NCBI RefSeq assembly: GCF_011440305.1
Contig: NZ_JAAOIW010000005.1
Coordinates: 1 to 64,000, forward strand
DNA from: Paenibacillus agricola
Lineage (GTDB): Bacteria > Bacillota > Bacilli > Paenibacillales > NBRC-103111
Direction of reading: 5' to 3'
DNA: 64,000 nt
Shown: in pieces, positions 25,372 to 34,839 of the stretch
Layout: every line of letters starts with the position of its first letter
Position numbering within the stretch: position 1 is the stretch's first letter
The notes under the pieces: model-generated
The model's input: only the letters and a program-made list of their open reading frames with translations
The model's database searches: none
What the model was told of the DNA's origin: nothing
Made by a program: the position numbers and the translations under genes

Positions 25372-26424
25372 TCATGTAACGGTTCCGGCGATTGCTACGC
25401 TTCCAGCCGCTATCACTACGTTGACCGCCCCACCATTCACGGTTAGTCCGCTATAATCATCGACCGCCGCCGTATTTAAGACTACGTTAGCGATCTGCGT
25501 ATAACGGACGGTCGCATCGGTGAAAGCCAGCGTTTTGAGATACGCGGTAAGCCCCGCTAGTATCTGCGCGCGCGCCTGCGTTAGTGTATAACCGGCCGCC
25601 AGCGTGAACGTTCCAGTTACGTTAATCGCGAATTCCGTTGCGGCTACGATAGAAACCGTTGCGCCTATCGGGCGGACCGTTTCGATATAAGCGGCGACTT
25701 CCGCAACCTTGCCGCTAACCGGTGCGCGTTTATCCGTATCGAGCAGCGCGACTTTAACGGTTAGAAGTCCGTTCCATAACGGAAATACTTTCGCGTCGGA
25801 TATCCCCGCGATTTCCAGCGCCCATTGCCGGTACTGATTCGCGTTTCCGGACGTAGCAGGCTTGCGGGCTCGTTCGAAATAGCGCGCTGTTAAATCAGCG
25901 TCGGATTCCGTATCGGCGCCTCCGTTAAACGTTGCCGCGTTCGTAACGGAAACGATACCGACTAACGGACCGGCTACGAGGTTAATCGCGCCTATGGTTA
26001 CGTTGCCGGCTGCGCTTCCTACGAGAGCCTCCGCTGTTACCGTGACGGTTCCGGACGCAGTCGTACCTGCCGCCGTTGTGACGAAGTAGACATTACCCGT
26101 CGATACCTGCGTACCTATCGGAATGACTGTCCCGTTTGGTCCCGTAAACGTAACGGAGCCGACTGCCTTGACCGCTGCCTTCCGTGTTAAACCGAGTTCG
26201 CCCGCACGCAGATCCAAGTACGCGCCATATGCGCCGGTTCCGTCCGCGTTTACGAATCCCCACCGTAGCGCATTATCGAGTTCTGCGTAAGCTTGCGCGA
26301 GTTCCATCGCGGCTGGCGAGAGTAGATCGAACGTCGGCGATCCTTGCCGCTGATCAAGCGTAGGGTCGGACGCTGCGAGCATCCGCGCCAATATCGCCGT
26401 CTTCGTTTCATCTTCATATGCCAT
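25372..26424 (-). CDS. Baseplate J / gp47 family protein (XkdT-like)
   Basis: 350 aa wedge protein of the contractile tail baseplate. DQRQGSPTFDLLSPAAMELAQ near the start and GGADTESDADLTARYFERARKP in the middle are family hallmarks. The late domain VRYTQIANVVLNTAAVDDYSG is also typical. GGAGGTGG precedes ATG 26424; the upstream gp25-like gene ends 2 bp before. Confidence 0.9.
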   Translation of the reverse strand: MAYEDETKTAILARMLAASDPTLDQRQGSPTFDLLSPAAMELAQAYAELDNALRWGFVNADGTGAYGAYLDLRAGELGLTRKAAVKAVGSVTFTGPNGTVIPIGTQVSTGNVYFVTTAAGTTASGTVTVTAEALVGSAAGNVTIGAINLVAGPLVGIVSVTNAATFNGGADTESDADLTARYFERARKPATSGNANQYRQWALEIAGISDAKVFPLWNGLLTVKVALLDTDKRAPVSGKVAEVAAYIETVRPIGATVSIVAATEFAINVTGTFTLAAGYTLTQARAQILAGLTAYLKTLAFTDATVRYTQIANVVLNTAAVDDYSGLTVNGGAVNVVIAAGSVAIAGTVT

Positions 26425-26426
26425 CG

Positions 26427-26855
26427 TTAAATTACCACCTCCTGCGTAAATGTACCGTTAGTTACCGAATCGACCGTAAATGATACGTACAGCGCGTCAG
26501 CTTCCGTACCGGTTCCGCGCCTAATAACAAAATTGCGAACGTCCAGGATGCGGTCGTCGTAGATTAACGCTTCCTTTAATACGCGCGGTATCTCCGCCTG
26601 CAGTAACGCGGTCGATACGTCTTGTCCGATTAAGTCGTCGATTTCACATCCGTACTGCGACGTATAAATGAGGAAACGGAATCGCGCGGTATAAATCGCC
26701 TTTGCGATAAACTGGCGTAGAGCGTCGATCCCATCAACCGTAGAGAGTCCGAGTTCGCCCGTGTTAAAATCGAAGCTGTACGTTTTCGACGGTCGCGTAA
26801 CGCGCGTTACTTTGACAGCGCGCGCTGACGCCGGCTTAAGCGGACTTAGCGCCAT
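26427..26855 (-). CDS. gp25/W-like baseplate wedge protein (XkdS-like, DUF2634)
   Basis: 142 aa. TYSFDFNTGELG, GIDALRQFIAKAIYTARFRF and YTSQYGCEIDDLIG give the T4 gp25 / DUF2634 signature. Co-transcribed with J and with XkdR (1-bp overlap at 26855). Confidence 0.88.
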   Translation of the reverse strand: MALSPLKPASARAVKVTRVTRPSKTYSFDFNTGELGLSTVDGIDALRQFIAKAIYTARFRFLIYTSQYGCEIDDLIGQDVSTALLQAEIPRVLKEALIYDDRILDVRNFVIRRGTGTEADALYVSFTVDSVTNGTFTQEVVI

Positions 26856-27181
26856 TAGATCATCACCGCCTTTTCGATTACGAAATACGTCTGGCCTTCG
26901 TTCATTGACGATACGATTACGCGGTCACCTACGATAAGTGGGCTCTTTACGAGCATTTCCGTCTCAACTCCGCCAGCGATCGTTACCGTCCGAGTGTGAT
27001 CCGTAAGTGATTCCGCGAATACTAAATCGTAAGCATCGAGATTTTCCGTCATTCCGTCGACTTTAATTAGCGTAGGTATGAGTGAAATCACCGTAGCAAA
27101 TTCGAGCTTGTCGAACTCGTTAAATCCGCGCTTCTTGATTACGTTAGCCAACTTTTGATAACCGCTACCTTCCGAAGCCAT
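26855..27181 (-). CDS. XkdR-like tail protein (DUF2577)
   Basis: 108 aa, small beta-rich baseplate/spike-region protein. The N-terminal YQKLANVIKKRGFN and central strands ending RVIVSSMNEGQTYFVIEKAV match the DUF2577 pattern. GGAGAGTGACG before the ATG. Part of the XkdP-Q-R-S-T order. Confidence 0.75.
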   Translation of the reverse strand: MASEGSGYQKLANVIKKRGFNEFDKLEFATVISLIPTLIKVDGMTENLDAYDLVFAESLTDHTRTVTIAGGVETEMLVKSPLIVGDRVIVSSMNEGQTYFVIEKAVMI

Positions 27182-27185
27182 TACG

Positions 27186-28367
27186 TCACTCTCCTAACCT
27201 TGCGAGCGCAGCCGCATATGTAGCGTCATCGGCTCCGCTTTTCTTCTTCTTAGTCGACGCCGCTTTCTCTTTCTTCGCGTCTTCTAAGTCTTCGTATTTC
27301 ATCGTTGGTAGCGATTCGTCTCCGGATATCTTCAGCGACATTCGATGGACACCGTTTGACCACGTATGGCTGTCCGTAATAACGTAGAAACCGCCGACAA
27401 TTCCCGTAAGCGATTCGATTACGTATACTGCGGAGCCTGACGTGACTTCAACGTTGCCTAAAACCTCGACGCTCGCTTCGTCCTTAATGACCGCCATCTC
27501 CGCGAGTAATTCGGCCGCAAGTTGGTTGACGCTTGATTGCGTAGACTCCGCGCCCGCTTGATCCGGATGTTGCATAAGCCCGAAACGCGCAACTAATGCG
27601 TCATCTTTCGCGGAAGCAAATAACGGCTTCTTCTCCGATTTCGGCGTAGCAGTCGGCGCAGACGAAAGCATATCTAGCGCTTCCGGCGGAAGGTTAGCGG
27701 ACACTGCCGTTTTAGGCTTCGCGTCTTCATTGGCGCTAACCTTGATTGAGTTGCGCATATCTTCGATCGACTGACCGTAACTGGCTCCGAGTATGTTAAC
27801 GCCGTCTTCGAGGATGTAATCGACGATTTTCTCGCCACGCTCCGTAAGATATAGCGCGCCCTCTTTCGCGGAAACTAAAAAACGCCTCCCCGTCTGCCTT
27901 CGCGTCTCGGTTAGCGCCGTTGTGATCATATCCCATAACGTTTTATTCTTGAAAAGTAACCGTGGAATGACGTACCCAGTGTCCACTATGTCGCCGATTT
28001 CCACTTCGAAGGATGCGCATAAATCACGGATGATATCGGACGCCTTCTTCGCGGTAAACTTGCGCGTCCCATCCGAGTTCTTTACGAGATATACGTTCTC
28101 ATCATGCGCCGTCAGCGACATATCGCCTTTTTCGTTAATGGAATGCGTGAATATAATACCGCGGAATAATTCGATATCATCCGAATACAGGCGCAATTCA
28201 CCACCGAGCTCGATATCAACCGCTCTCGTAACGCCATCAAGCGTATTCCTAAGAGTAACGTCGAGGCTGCGGTAGCCCTGCGTAATTTCGCCGGACCATG
28301 TAACGCCGGTTACGATTGGGTCGAGATATACATCATTCGCGTAAACAACGCTAATTACCGATGTCAT
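27186..28367 (-). CDS. XkdQ-like hub protein (late control D-like)
   Basis: 393 aa. The N-terminal VTWSGEITQGYRSLDVTLRN and ELRLYSDDIELFRGIIF are typical of XkdQ, the gp27/gpD-like hub that holds the spike. A Lys/Ala-rich stretch near 210-270 and a Lys-rich C-terminus (KKEKAASTKKKKSG) are less conserved. The start overlaps the preceding gene by 4 bp. Confidence 0.85.
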   Translation of the reverse strand: MTSVISVVYANDVYLDPIVTGVTWSGEITQGYRSLDVTLRNTLDGVTRAVDIELGGELRLYSDDIELFRGIIFTHSINEKGDMSLTAHDENVYLVKNSDGTRKFTAKKASDIIRDLCASFEVEIGDIVDTGYVIPRLLFKNKTLWDMITTALTETRRQTGRRFLVSAKEGALYLTERGEKIVDYILEDGVNILGASYGQSIEDMRNSIKVSANEDAKPKTAVSANLPPEALDMLSSAPTATPKSEKKPLFASAKDDALVARFGLMQHPDQAGAESTQSSVNQLAAELLAEMAVIKDEASVEVLGNVEVTSGSAVYVIESLTGIVGGFYVITDSHTWSNGVHRMSLKISGDESLPTMKYEDLEDAKKEKAASTKKKKSGADDATYAAALARLGE

Positions 28368-29059
28368 CGCGGAATCACCAACGTCTGCCCCGGCTTTATG
28401 GCGTTAGGATTCGCGCCGATGAGCGCTTTATTAGCGTCGTAAATCTCGCGCCAACGGTCGCCATCGCCATAAACGGAAGATCGCGCCGCAATCTTAAATA
28501 ACGAATCATTCGTAATAACGACGTAATCGCCCACCTTTTCGGAATCATCCGTACGCGCCGTTTCTGACGTAAGCTCCACGGAATCGACCGCGGTTTCAAT
28601 CGTACGAATACGTTTAAACTCGACGAATACGTACTCCTTCAGTGCTAAATCGTAATAGACGTCGCCTACCGCGTCAGCTTCTTCGTAGTACGAAAACGAC
28701 CGTATTGTAACGGGCATACTCATAATCTCCGTGAAACTTTCGTCGTAAATCTGACCGGACAACGCGAACCGTATCGGACTTCCGCTATTTAGCCACCGCT
28801 CGATCGTCTGAACGATTTCCCACGGAGGAGCGAAGCCGGCATATTCGCAATACGACGCATCATAACCGCGTGGAAAGAACGACGAGAACGATATCTCCCG
28901 CAATTTAGCGTTGCCGATTATCGTATATTCGCCGAGTTGCGTAACGTCGACGTCCTCGTAACCGCGCGAAGACGATACGCTGATGCGTTCGGGATTGACC
29001 GGAAGCTGAAGCGACTCGGCTCCGTTATTATATGAAAGAACGAACTTTAACGTGGTCAT
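28364..29059 (-). CDS. XkdP-like tail protein with LysM domain
   Basis: 231 aa. The first 130 residues (LPVNPERISVSSSRGYEDVD) match XkdP. The C-terminal 55 residues form a LysM domain (GDYVVITNDSLFKIA ... KPGQTLVIPR) that would bind peptidoglycan. It sits between tape measure and hub, overlapping the former by 4 bp. Confidence 0.9.
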   Translation of the reverse strand: MTTLKFVLSYNNGAESLQLPVNPERISVSSSRGYEDVDVTQLGEYTIIGNAKLREISFSSFFPRGYDASYCEYAGFAPPWEIVQTIERWLNSGSPIRFALSGQIYDESFTEIMSMPVTIRSFSYYEEADAVGDVYYDLALKEYVFVEFKRIRTIETAVDSVELTSETARTDDSEKVGDYVVITNDSLFKIAARSSVYGDGDRWREIYDANKALIGANPNAIKPGQTLVIPR

Positions 29060-30777
29060 TGCGGCGCTCCCCTCCGGTCAATTTCGTCCGCTATCTTAGC
29101 GGCAATTGCGTCGATATCCAACTCGCTACGCACATTAAACGTATTGCCAGTTATCATGATACCGCCGCTATTACTTCCGCCATTCCGCTGCTTATCCGCT
29201 TCCGCCTTCGTAAGTACCATCTCGTCACGGTGCGCGAGTATCGGATAATTATCGATTGGGACGCGAGAAAGACCGCCGGAACGTTTGGTAGGCGTAGGCG
29301 CTGGGTTAGCTTTTTGGTAATCGTAAAGCTCCTTACCTACGAGTCGGCGACCGCTGGCGTCCACGTTACCGCTGGTATCAAAGTTTTTCGCAATGTTATC
29401 GGCGATGTTAGAGACGCCAGGCATGAAGCCCTGTTCGGAAAATACCTTAACATCGTTTGATACCCCATTGTAGGCTTCTTTCGCTGAGTCGATTATTGGA
29501 GTTGCTACTCCCGACCCAACTGCTACGGCTGCTGCAAACTTAACTGCGGGCGGTCCTGGCGTGGCTATATACGTAAGTAAAGCGGCCATTTCCGGGTTTG
29601 CGGCTGCGAACGTTTTTAGCCCTGATAACATACCCGATCCGATACTCGTTCCCAAGTTGACTCCAATCGCGGTTAGCTTTCCGGAAGACGCCGCTAATGC
29701 ATCACTAACGTATGTTATGAGAGCTTCTGTACCGCTTGCAATCTGCTTATTACCGCCGCCTTCGTACCAAGCATCAAATATTTTCTTGAAATCCTCGATG
29801 ATATAATCGACTTTGCCGGATATTGTCGGTATCTTTTGAAAATCAGGATTATCGAAGTATCGCGTTTTTAGCGTTTTAAACGAATATTCCAGTTCGTTTA
29901 ATATCGCGTCTGCGCCCTTACCTGCTACGCGTTGAATAGTGGTACCCCACTCTTCGATTTTCCCCTTATTATCGTCAATCCACGTTACCAAACGGTCGAA
30001 CCGCGGCTTTAGCGCGCCAGCAATTGCGTCTCCGTATTTAACGAGGATCTTACTGTCAAACGTATCCTTCATCGTCGACCATAGGCCTTGTAGCGTCTTC
30101 GACTGCTTCGCCATCATTTCGGGAAACTTTTTATTCATTCCGTCGATTAAAACTTGAATCGCCTTGTCCGCTGGTATAAGCCCTTTTTCCGACATCTTCA
30201 TAACCTGCGCTGTTGAAATGCCCATCTTATCCGCGAGCATTTGCCACGCTGGAATACCGGCTTCCGTGAGCTGCATCATTTCATCGCCGCTTACTTTCGC
30301 CTTTGCTTTCATTTGTCCGAGCGCCAACGTTATCCGGTCGATCCCGTCACCGCCGAGTCCAAGTCCGGAAGCTGCGTTACCCACGCCGGTTAGCATTGGA
30401 ATAACCGCTTCAGCATCGAATCCGAACGCAAGTAGTTTCTTGGATGCGTCGCGAACTTGCGGTAATTCGAACGGTGTCTTATTCGCGAAGTCCGATAAGT
30501 CCGCTAGAAACTTCTTCGATTTGTCGGCGGAACCTAACATCGTATCAAACGCGATTCCGGCCTGTTCCGCGTCTGACGATAACTTCAACGCTGATTTCGT
30601 TAAATCGAACGCGCTAAATGCCGCCGCAGCTACGCCGATGCCTGCGGATAAACCCGTTACGGCTGCGCCCACAGATGCTATTTTCATCGCGAGTCCGCCC
30701 ATTTGGGACATCGATTTACCGATTTGACCGCTCATATTATCAATCACTCTGAGCCTAGCAACAAGGTCAAACGCCAT
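29056..30777 (-). CDS. Tape measure protein
   Basis: 573 aa. The N-terminal 60 residues are Ala/Gly-rich and hydrophobic. The domain at about 80-210 (NKTPFELPQVRDASKKLLAF, then GEGIPAW-like text and MSEKGLIPADKAIQVL) is the tape_measure_N signature. A second hydrophobic stretch occurs near 370-420. It is short for a contractile tail; PBSX XkdO is over twice as long. This implies a tail well under 100 nm by the usual length rule (family knowledge). ATG 30777 follows the -1 frame stop of the chaperone by 3 bp. Confidence 0.9.
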   Translation of the reverse strand: MAFDLVARLRVIDNMSGQIGKSMSQMGGLAMKIASVGAAVTGLSAGIGVAAAAFSAFDLTKSALKLSSDAEQAGIAFDTMLGSADKSKKFLADLSDFANKTPFELPQVRDASKKLLAFGFDAEAVIPMLTGVGNAASGLGLGGDGIDRITLALGQMKAKAKVSGDEMMQLTEAGIPAWQMLADKMGISTAQVMKMSEKGLIPADKAIQVLIDGMNKKFPEMMAKQSKTLQGLWSTMKDTFDSKILVKYGDAIAGALKPRFDRLVTWIDDNKGKIEEWGTTIQRVAGKGADAILNELEYSFKTLKTRYFDNPDFQKIPTISGKVDYIIEDFKKIFDAWYEGGGNKQIASGTEALITYVSDALAASSGKLTAIGVNLGTSIGSGMLSGLKTFAAANPEMAALLTYIATPGPPAVKFAAAVAVGSGVATPIIDSAKEAYNGVSNDVKVFSEQGFMPGVSNIADNIAKNFDTSGNVDASGRRLVGKELYDYQKANPAPTPTKRSGGLSRVPIDNYPILAHRDEMVLTKAEADKQRNGGSNSGGIMITGNTFNVRSELDIDAIAAKIADEIDRRGAPQ

Positions 30778-30780
30778 ACG

Positions 30781-31328
30781 TTACCCCCTTTCCGTTTCAA
30801 GTCGCGCCAGCATACTCGCGTACATAAAGCGCCTTGATCCGGTTGGCGCGTTATAAACCTCGTGCGGCATCCGTCCTGTACGCAGGAATATCTCGGAAAC
30901 TATGTACGCCTCCGGATTCCTGCGTATTAGTTTTTTATTTCGTCGATTGCGTCCTCATCGTCGTCGAATCCGGATAGTTTCCAGCCTTCCGCGATTAACT
31001 TCGCTACCTCACCGGGTAATAGTGCTTTCTGAACGCAGTCAACGGAGTTACTTACACCGTACTTTTCGTGGAGCGCCTTATTTGTAAAGTCCGGCGCGAC
31101 CGCGAGCTTCGTAATCAAAATAGCGTGCAGTTTAGTGTTATCCGTAACTGCTTCGCGCTTACTACCTTTTCCGATATAGTGCGTAGCCTGTTCGCGCGCC
31201 TTATTAAGCGAGTCCGTATCTAGCGCCTTGATTCGGAAATTAGCGCCTAATCGCGAAATGTATACGTCTTTCTCAACGTTCGTGGATGCGCCTAATAGCG
31301 CCTGTAGTGGATCAATTACGTTGCTCAT
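30781..31328 (-). CDS. Tail assembly chaperone with programmed -1 frameshift
   Basis: From ATG 31328 (GGAGG upstream), the 0-frame makes 133 aa ending at 30927 (DDDEDAIDEIKN, XkdN-like). The last codons are ATA AAA AAC TAA, containing the canonical slippery heptamer A AAA AAC at 30936-30930. A -1 slip there continues open for 49 codons (PEAYIVSEIFLRTGRMPHEV onward) to a stop at 30781. That gives a fusion of about 182 aa. This two-product arrangement just before the tape measure gene is the classical gpG/gpGT design. The frame is open in the slipped register only from the heptamer on. Confidence 0.88.
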
Positions 31329-31367
31329 ATATAAAAACCTCCGTTTAGTTGAGTTTATTGGCGAATT

Positions 31368-31407
31368 TAAAACGGAGCCTAACGCGTTACTTTGCGTCAT
31401 TCTCCGT
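31368..31407 (-). terminator. Possible attenuating hairpin before the tail chaperone gene
   Basis: ACGGAG (31407-31402 in the minus sense) pairs with CTCCGT (31377-31372), followed by T4. It lies between tube and chaperone genes and could lower expression of the downstream part of the operon. The stem is only 6 bp with a long loop, so this is tentative. Confidence 0.3.
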
Positions 31408-31420
31408 CTGATTGCGTTAT

Positions 31421-31861
31421 TTATTCGGTAATGAAATCGAGATATTCGAAATCATCGAAGACAAACGGCCATTCCGTTTCCACAATCGCACCGTTTTCGA
31501 ATTTCATGATATCGATTTTCGTAAACTGCACGCCTTTTATCCGAATACGCTCGGCTCCGTACGCTTCTGGATCGTTGAGTTTCAGAATCAACTCGGTAAC
31601 GAACGCACCTTTACGGTCGTCTAAGACCTGCGAAACCTTCCGCGCGAGTTCGGACGTTACCTTGTAGCCCGTAATCGTACCGGACATCTTAATCGGGCCG
31701 AGCTTGTTGCCGGTCTTACGTGTGCCTGCGCGTTTAACTTCGAGATACGAAATATCGACCATAGCTTCCGCCTGATTAAAATTCGTCAGCCAGATACCGT
31801 CGCTCCATACTTCGCCGAAGGAGCCGTTAATTGTACGCGTTGAATCCATTGGTACCGCCAT
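31421..31861 (-). CDS. Tail tube protein (XkdM-like)
   Basis: 146 aa. RTINGSFGEVWSDG at the start and KLGPIKMSGTITGYKV in the centre match the XkdM family that forms the inner tube of contractile tails. It follows the sheath gene, as in PBSX. AGGAGG precedes ATG 31861. Confidence 0.9.
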   Translation of the reverse strand: MAVPMDSTRTINGSFGEVWSDGIWLTNFNQAEAMVDISYLEVKRAGTRKTGNKLGPIKMSGTITGYKVTSELARKVSQVLDDRKGAFVTELILKLNDPEAYGAERIRIKGVQFTKIDIMKFENGAIVETEWPFVFDDFEYLDFITE

Positions 31862-31873
31862 ATTTCCGCCTCC

Positions 31874-32917
31874 TTATACGTTAATTGTCAAGAATATACG
31901 TTCCATCGAATCGACCTCGACGTAGCTAATCGCGAGGAACACGGAATCGCCGGTTGACGCATGCTGCGGATCGAGGATAACCGCCGGTCCCGTTAGGACG
32001 TTCGCACGCTCCAACGTTTCCAGATACGCCTTAACCGCGCTAATCAAAGCCGCCTGTCCGTCCGCGTTATTATCGATTTTGCCGATATAAGAGTCCGCTG
32101 CCGTCTTCGTAATGTCCGTTGAAATCGCCTGGCGTGCGCGAATCGAACGGATTTTCGTCTTAGCCGTCGTGAGCCCCTGTACGATTTTCACCTTTTCGCC
32201 GTCATGAATCGAAACGAGCGAACCCGCCGCCAACGCCGTATCCACTTCCGCGTTAGTGAACCGCTTATTCACGTCATCCGCCGGTAATCGGCTGTACGTA
32301 ATCGAACGGTTGATTGCCGTTCCTGCGATAAGTCCCGCCCAGTAAGGCGCATATTGAGCGCTCGAATACGTCGTAGCGCCAACCTTCGTACCAACCGTCG
32401 CGTTAACGATGTAATCGTCGTTCTCCAAGATTGACCGCGTATTACCGGTTGCTGGAACGGCATCGGACGCAGCATCCCCGCCGAATACGCACATGAAGTG
32501 CTTGCCTGCCGCTCGATTCGCGATTACCCACGTTTTAATTGCGGCAAATTGCGTTACGTTAAATTCGCCGTCGAGTACGAAAACGTTGAACGGTCGCGTA
32601 TCGAAGGCTGTGCGCATCGCCGTATAAGCCGCGGCATCGGGCGTTGAAGGCAGCGTGTAAACGAGGACTTCTTTAGCACCGCCCTGTAACGCGAATAAAA
32701 TCGATTGGATATTCGCAGCACCGAACGTATCGGACGCTTCCTTTTCCGTTGTGACCGTGTAAAACGTTGAAGCCGTCGCGCCGGTATACGTTAGCAATGG
32801 AATTGCGACCGTGCCGCGTGCTCCACCGTTGATCCGCGCTGCCGCCGCCGTTACGTAATTAATGTAGAGTCCGGGCGAAGTCGGGAGCGCCGTTGGGTCC
32901 CATGAACCGTTTGCCAT
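31874..32917 (-). CDS. Tail sheath protein (XkdK-like)
   Basis: 347 aa. The N-terminal LPTSPGLYINYVTAAAARIN and GARGTVAIPLLTYTGAT, and the C-terminal EVDSMERIFLTINV, match XkdK-type sheaths. It establishes a contractile (myovirus) tail. GAGGAG site before ATG 32917. Confidence 0.93.
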   Translation of the reverse strand: MANGSWDPTALPTSPGLYINYVTAAAARINGGARGTVAIPLLTYTGATASTFYTVTTEKEASDTFGAANIQSILFALQGGAKEVLVYTLPSTPDAAAYTAMRTAFDTRPFNVFVLDGEFNVTQFAAIKTWVIANRAAGKHFMCVFGGDAASDAVPATGNTRSILENDDYIVNATVGTKVGATTYSSAQYAPYWAGLIAGTAINRSITYSRLPADDVNKRFTNAEVDTALAAGSLVSIHDGEKVKIVQGLTTAKTKIRSIRARQAISTDITKTAADSYIGKIDNNADGQAALISAVKAYLETLERANVLTGPAVILDPQHASTGDSVFLAISYVEVDSMERIFLTINV

Positions 32918-32934
32918 ATTGCGTCATCTCCTCG

Positions 32935-33384
32935 TTATGGTATCGTTATATATCGCGTATAAACCTGCGCAATCTTGTCGTACACTTGCTGCGTTCGTGC
33001 CTGCCGGACTTCCGTCGATAGAACGCCGATAATCGCATGAACATCGTTGTCCGTTTTGAACGGTGCTGACATGGAGAATTGGTCGACGCGAATATAACGC
33101 AAAGAGCCGCTAATCGGAATTAGCAGCGTTTGGTATAGCGCGGATGATACCGCGTCCATCTTCGCTAACACATCGGCGGCACTCGTACCGAAGTAGACGA
33201 GTTGGTAATCGCGACTATTTCGGAAGTGGTGTGCAGTTTCAGACTCCGTTGAGCCGTTTTGGAAACGGATGACGAACGTACCCGCCACCGGTTGTAACGG
33301 AACCGTCTGCTTAACGGTTACAACCGACGGGAATAGCGCTTTGACGAACGCCTCAACGGAGCCTAACTCGTTAACTAGCGTCAT
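32935..33384 (-). CDS. Tail terminator-like protein
   Basis: 149 aa from ATG 33384 (GGAGGGG upstream; ATGA overlap with the previous gene). The longer frame to 33441 is inside that gene. Beta-rich text (VVTVKQTVPLQPVAGTFVIR, then RDYQLVYFGTS) and position between gp10-like and sheath genes fit the tail terminator/completion role. Assignment is mainly by order. Confidence 0.7.
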   Translation of the reverse strand: MTLVNELGSVEAFVKALFPSVVTVKQTVPLQPVAGTFVIRFQNGSTESETAHHFRNSRDYQLVYFGTSAADVLAKMDAVSSALYQTLLIPISGSLRYIRVDQFSMSAPFKTDNDVHAIIGVLSTEVRQARTQQVYDKIAQVYTRYITIP

Positions 33385-33848
33385 CAAAAACCCCTCCGTT
33401 TCGCTTCCGCCTTCATTTCCGCCTCGATCATCTTCGCCCACTTAGCGCCGTTATCCGCGAGAGGCTTATCGAGGTATTTCGGAATCGTGCCGGGCGTCGT
33501 CGGGCTCTTAAACGATGTCCGCGGGAACCGATCGTGGATGTACGTCGCGTAATCGAACCGCTTGCGGCCCTTTTTCGATACCGCAGATGACGTGATTACA
33601 CCGCCGAGTTTACTTCCGGACTGCTCCGTATTCGTATCGATGCCGCGCCGTAACGCACCGAATTCCAACGGTGCTAAATCGACCGATTCGCGTTTCCATT
33701 CGTCCAACACGTCCGCCGTTCCGTTGCGTGCGCCTTGTTCTAACGCATCCTCTAAGCGCCGCGTATAGTTGCGCGAGAACACGCCAAAAAGCCGCTGCGT
33801 AAGCGAGCGACTGCGTGATATATCGATTTCTATTCGGTTGCTCGCCAT
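33384..33848 (-). CDS. HK97 gp10-like neck protein (XkdI-like)
   Basis: 154 aa basic protein. The layout ALEQGARNGTADVLDEWKRE, then APLEFGALRRGI, a central KRFDYATYIHDRFPR and the C-terminal TPGTIPKYLDKPLADNG is that of gp10-type tail completion proteins. GGAGG site before ATG 33848. Confidence 0.8.
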   Translation of the reverse strand: MASNRIEIDISRSRSLTQRLFGVFSRNYTRRLEDALEQGARNGTADVLDEWKRESVDLAPLEFGALRRGIDTNTEQSGSKLGGVITSSAVSKKGRKRFDYATYIHDRFPRTSFKSPTTPGTIPKYLDKPLADNGAKWAKMIEAEMKAEAKRRGF

Positions 33849-33850
33849 TA

Positions 33851-34183
33851 TTACACGAACACCTCCGTTACTATCGCTTTGCCGGACAGCATACGTTTAA
33901 TCTCGATTTTTAGCGGCTTTCTCGCGACTGTCACGTCTAATTCGTTCGTATACGTTATTACGTCGTCATACGATACGTCCGCTAATTTATCGAGGATTAT
34001 CCGCAGCGTTGCGACCGCTTCTTCGGCCGTCTTGTTGCCTTCGGACTGCGTAGCTACTACCTTCGTTGTCTCCGTAACACGCGCCTTGAGCGTAAAGGGA
34101 ACGCCGGGAGCCGGTTCGCCCCACTCGTCAATACCGTTAGCCGGCGTAATTTGAATCGTCTGCTTCAACGGGATTATCGCCAT
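33851..34183 (-). CDS. Probable head closure (stopper) protein
   Basis: 110 aa, beta-rich (TIQITPANGIDEWGEPAPGV ... KPLKIEIKRMLSGKAIVTEV). No strong family match recalled. Its place between a connector-like gene and the gp10-like gene is that of SPP1 gp16-type stoppers. One-base overlap with the upstream gene. Confidence 0.6.
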   Translation of the reverse strand: MAIIPLKQTIQITPANGIDEWGEPAPGVPFTLKARVTETTKVVATQSEGNKTAEEAVATLRIILDKLADVSYDDVITYTNELDVTVARKPLKIEIKRMLSGKAIVTEVFV

Positions 34184-34584
34184 TACATCACGCTCCAGCC
34201 GACGTTACGTTTGGATAACGGAATGCCACCGTTTTCTGCGCTAATCAAGTCGAGCGCCGATTGCGGAATGAGCTTCGCTAAGTCAGCGCCTGGTCCGCGT
34301 ACGAGATCGTCCTTAAACGAAAACGACGCCGTTCCGGTTAACGCGAAGTTAGTTACGCCTTCTTGCGCGAGTTTATTCGTATCATTAAAAACCGTAGCCA
34401 GCACGTTGCTGAATTCGTATACCGCCGTATCGGGTATCGTATATTTCGGATATTTGACGGATAGCGTGCGTCCTGCGACGTTTAACATCCGTTGTTTACT
34501 CGCGGCGTCAGCATCCATCCAATCTCCGATTACGATACAATTTAACGCGATATAGGCGTCAGCGTCCGTTATTGATACCGCCAT
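34183..34584 (-). CDS. Head-tail connector / DnaT-like phage protein
   Basis: 133 aa. SITDADAYIALNCIVIGDWM at the start and ASKQRMLNVAGRTLSVKYPK are the pattern of the small DnaT-like or connector proteins found after capsid genes in Bacillus phages. GGAGGTG before ATG 34584. Role inferred from order. Confidence 0.7.
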   Translation of the reverse strand: MAVSITDADAYIALNCIVIGDWMDADAASKQRMLNVAGRTLSVKYPKYTIPDTAVYEFSNVLATVFNDTNKLAQEGVTNFALTGTASFSFKDDLVRGPGADLAKLIPQSALDLISAENGGIPLSKRNVGWSVM

Positions 34585-34598
34585 CTAAACACCTCCGT

Positions 34599-34838
34599 TT
34601 ATTTACCGGAGGTTTGGGCGCTCGCACCCTTTCGCGGTGCTGCAGGCGTTTTAGGCGCAATCGCTACGGCTTCCTCCGGTTGTACTTCGTCAATTACTCG
34701 CGTGGCGTCGGTCATTGCGTCGAGTATCGCAATCTCAGCGGGAACGTCCGTAGAAAAGACGCCACCGCGAAACTGCCGGTAAGCGCCTCCTACGAAGAAG
34801 CCGATCTCTTTATAGCGTGCCGATTCGTAACGCGCCAT
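34599..34838 (-). CDS. Small protein after the capsid gene
   Basis: 79 aa, unrecognised. The first 50 residues (GFFVGGAYRQFRGG) look folded. The end is Ala/Pro/Lys-rich and probably disordered. It starts 1 bp after the capsid stop with only a weak SD (AGG at about 12 nt), so translation may depend on coupling to the capsid gene. Possibly a capsid decoration or neck part. Confidence 0.6.
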   Translation of the reverse strand: MARYESARYKEIGFFVGGAYRQFRGGVFSTDVPAEIAILDAMTDATRVIDEVQPEEAVAIAPKTPAAPRKGASAQTSGK

Positions 34839-34839
34839 C

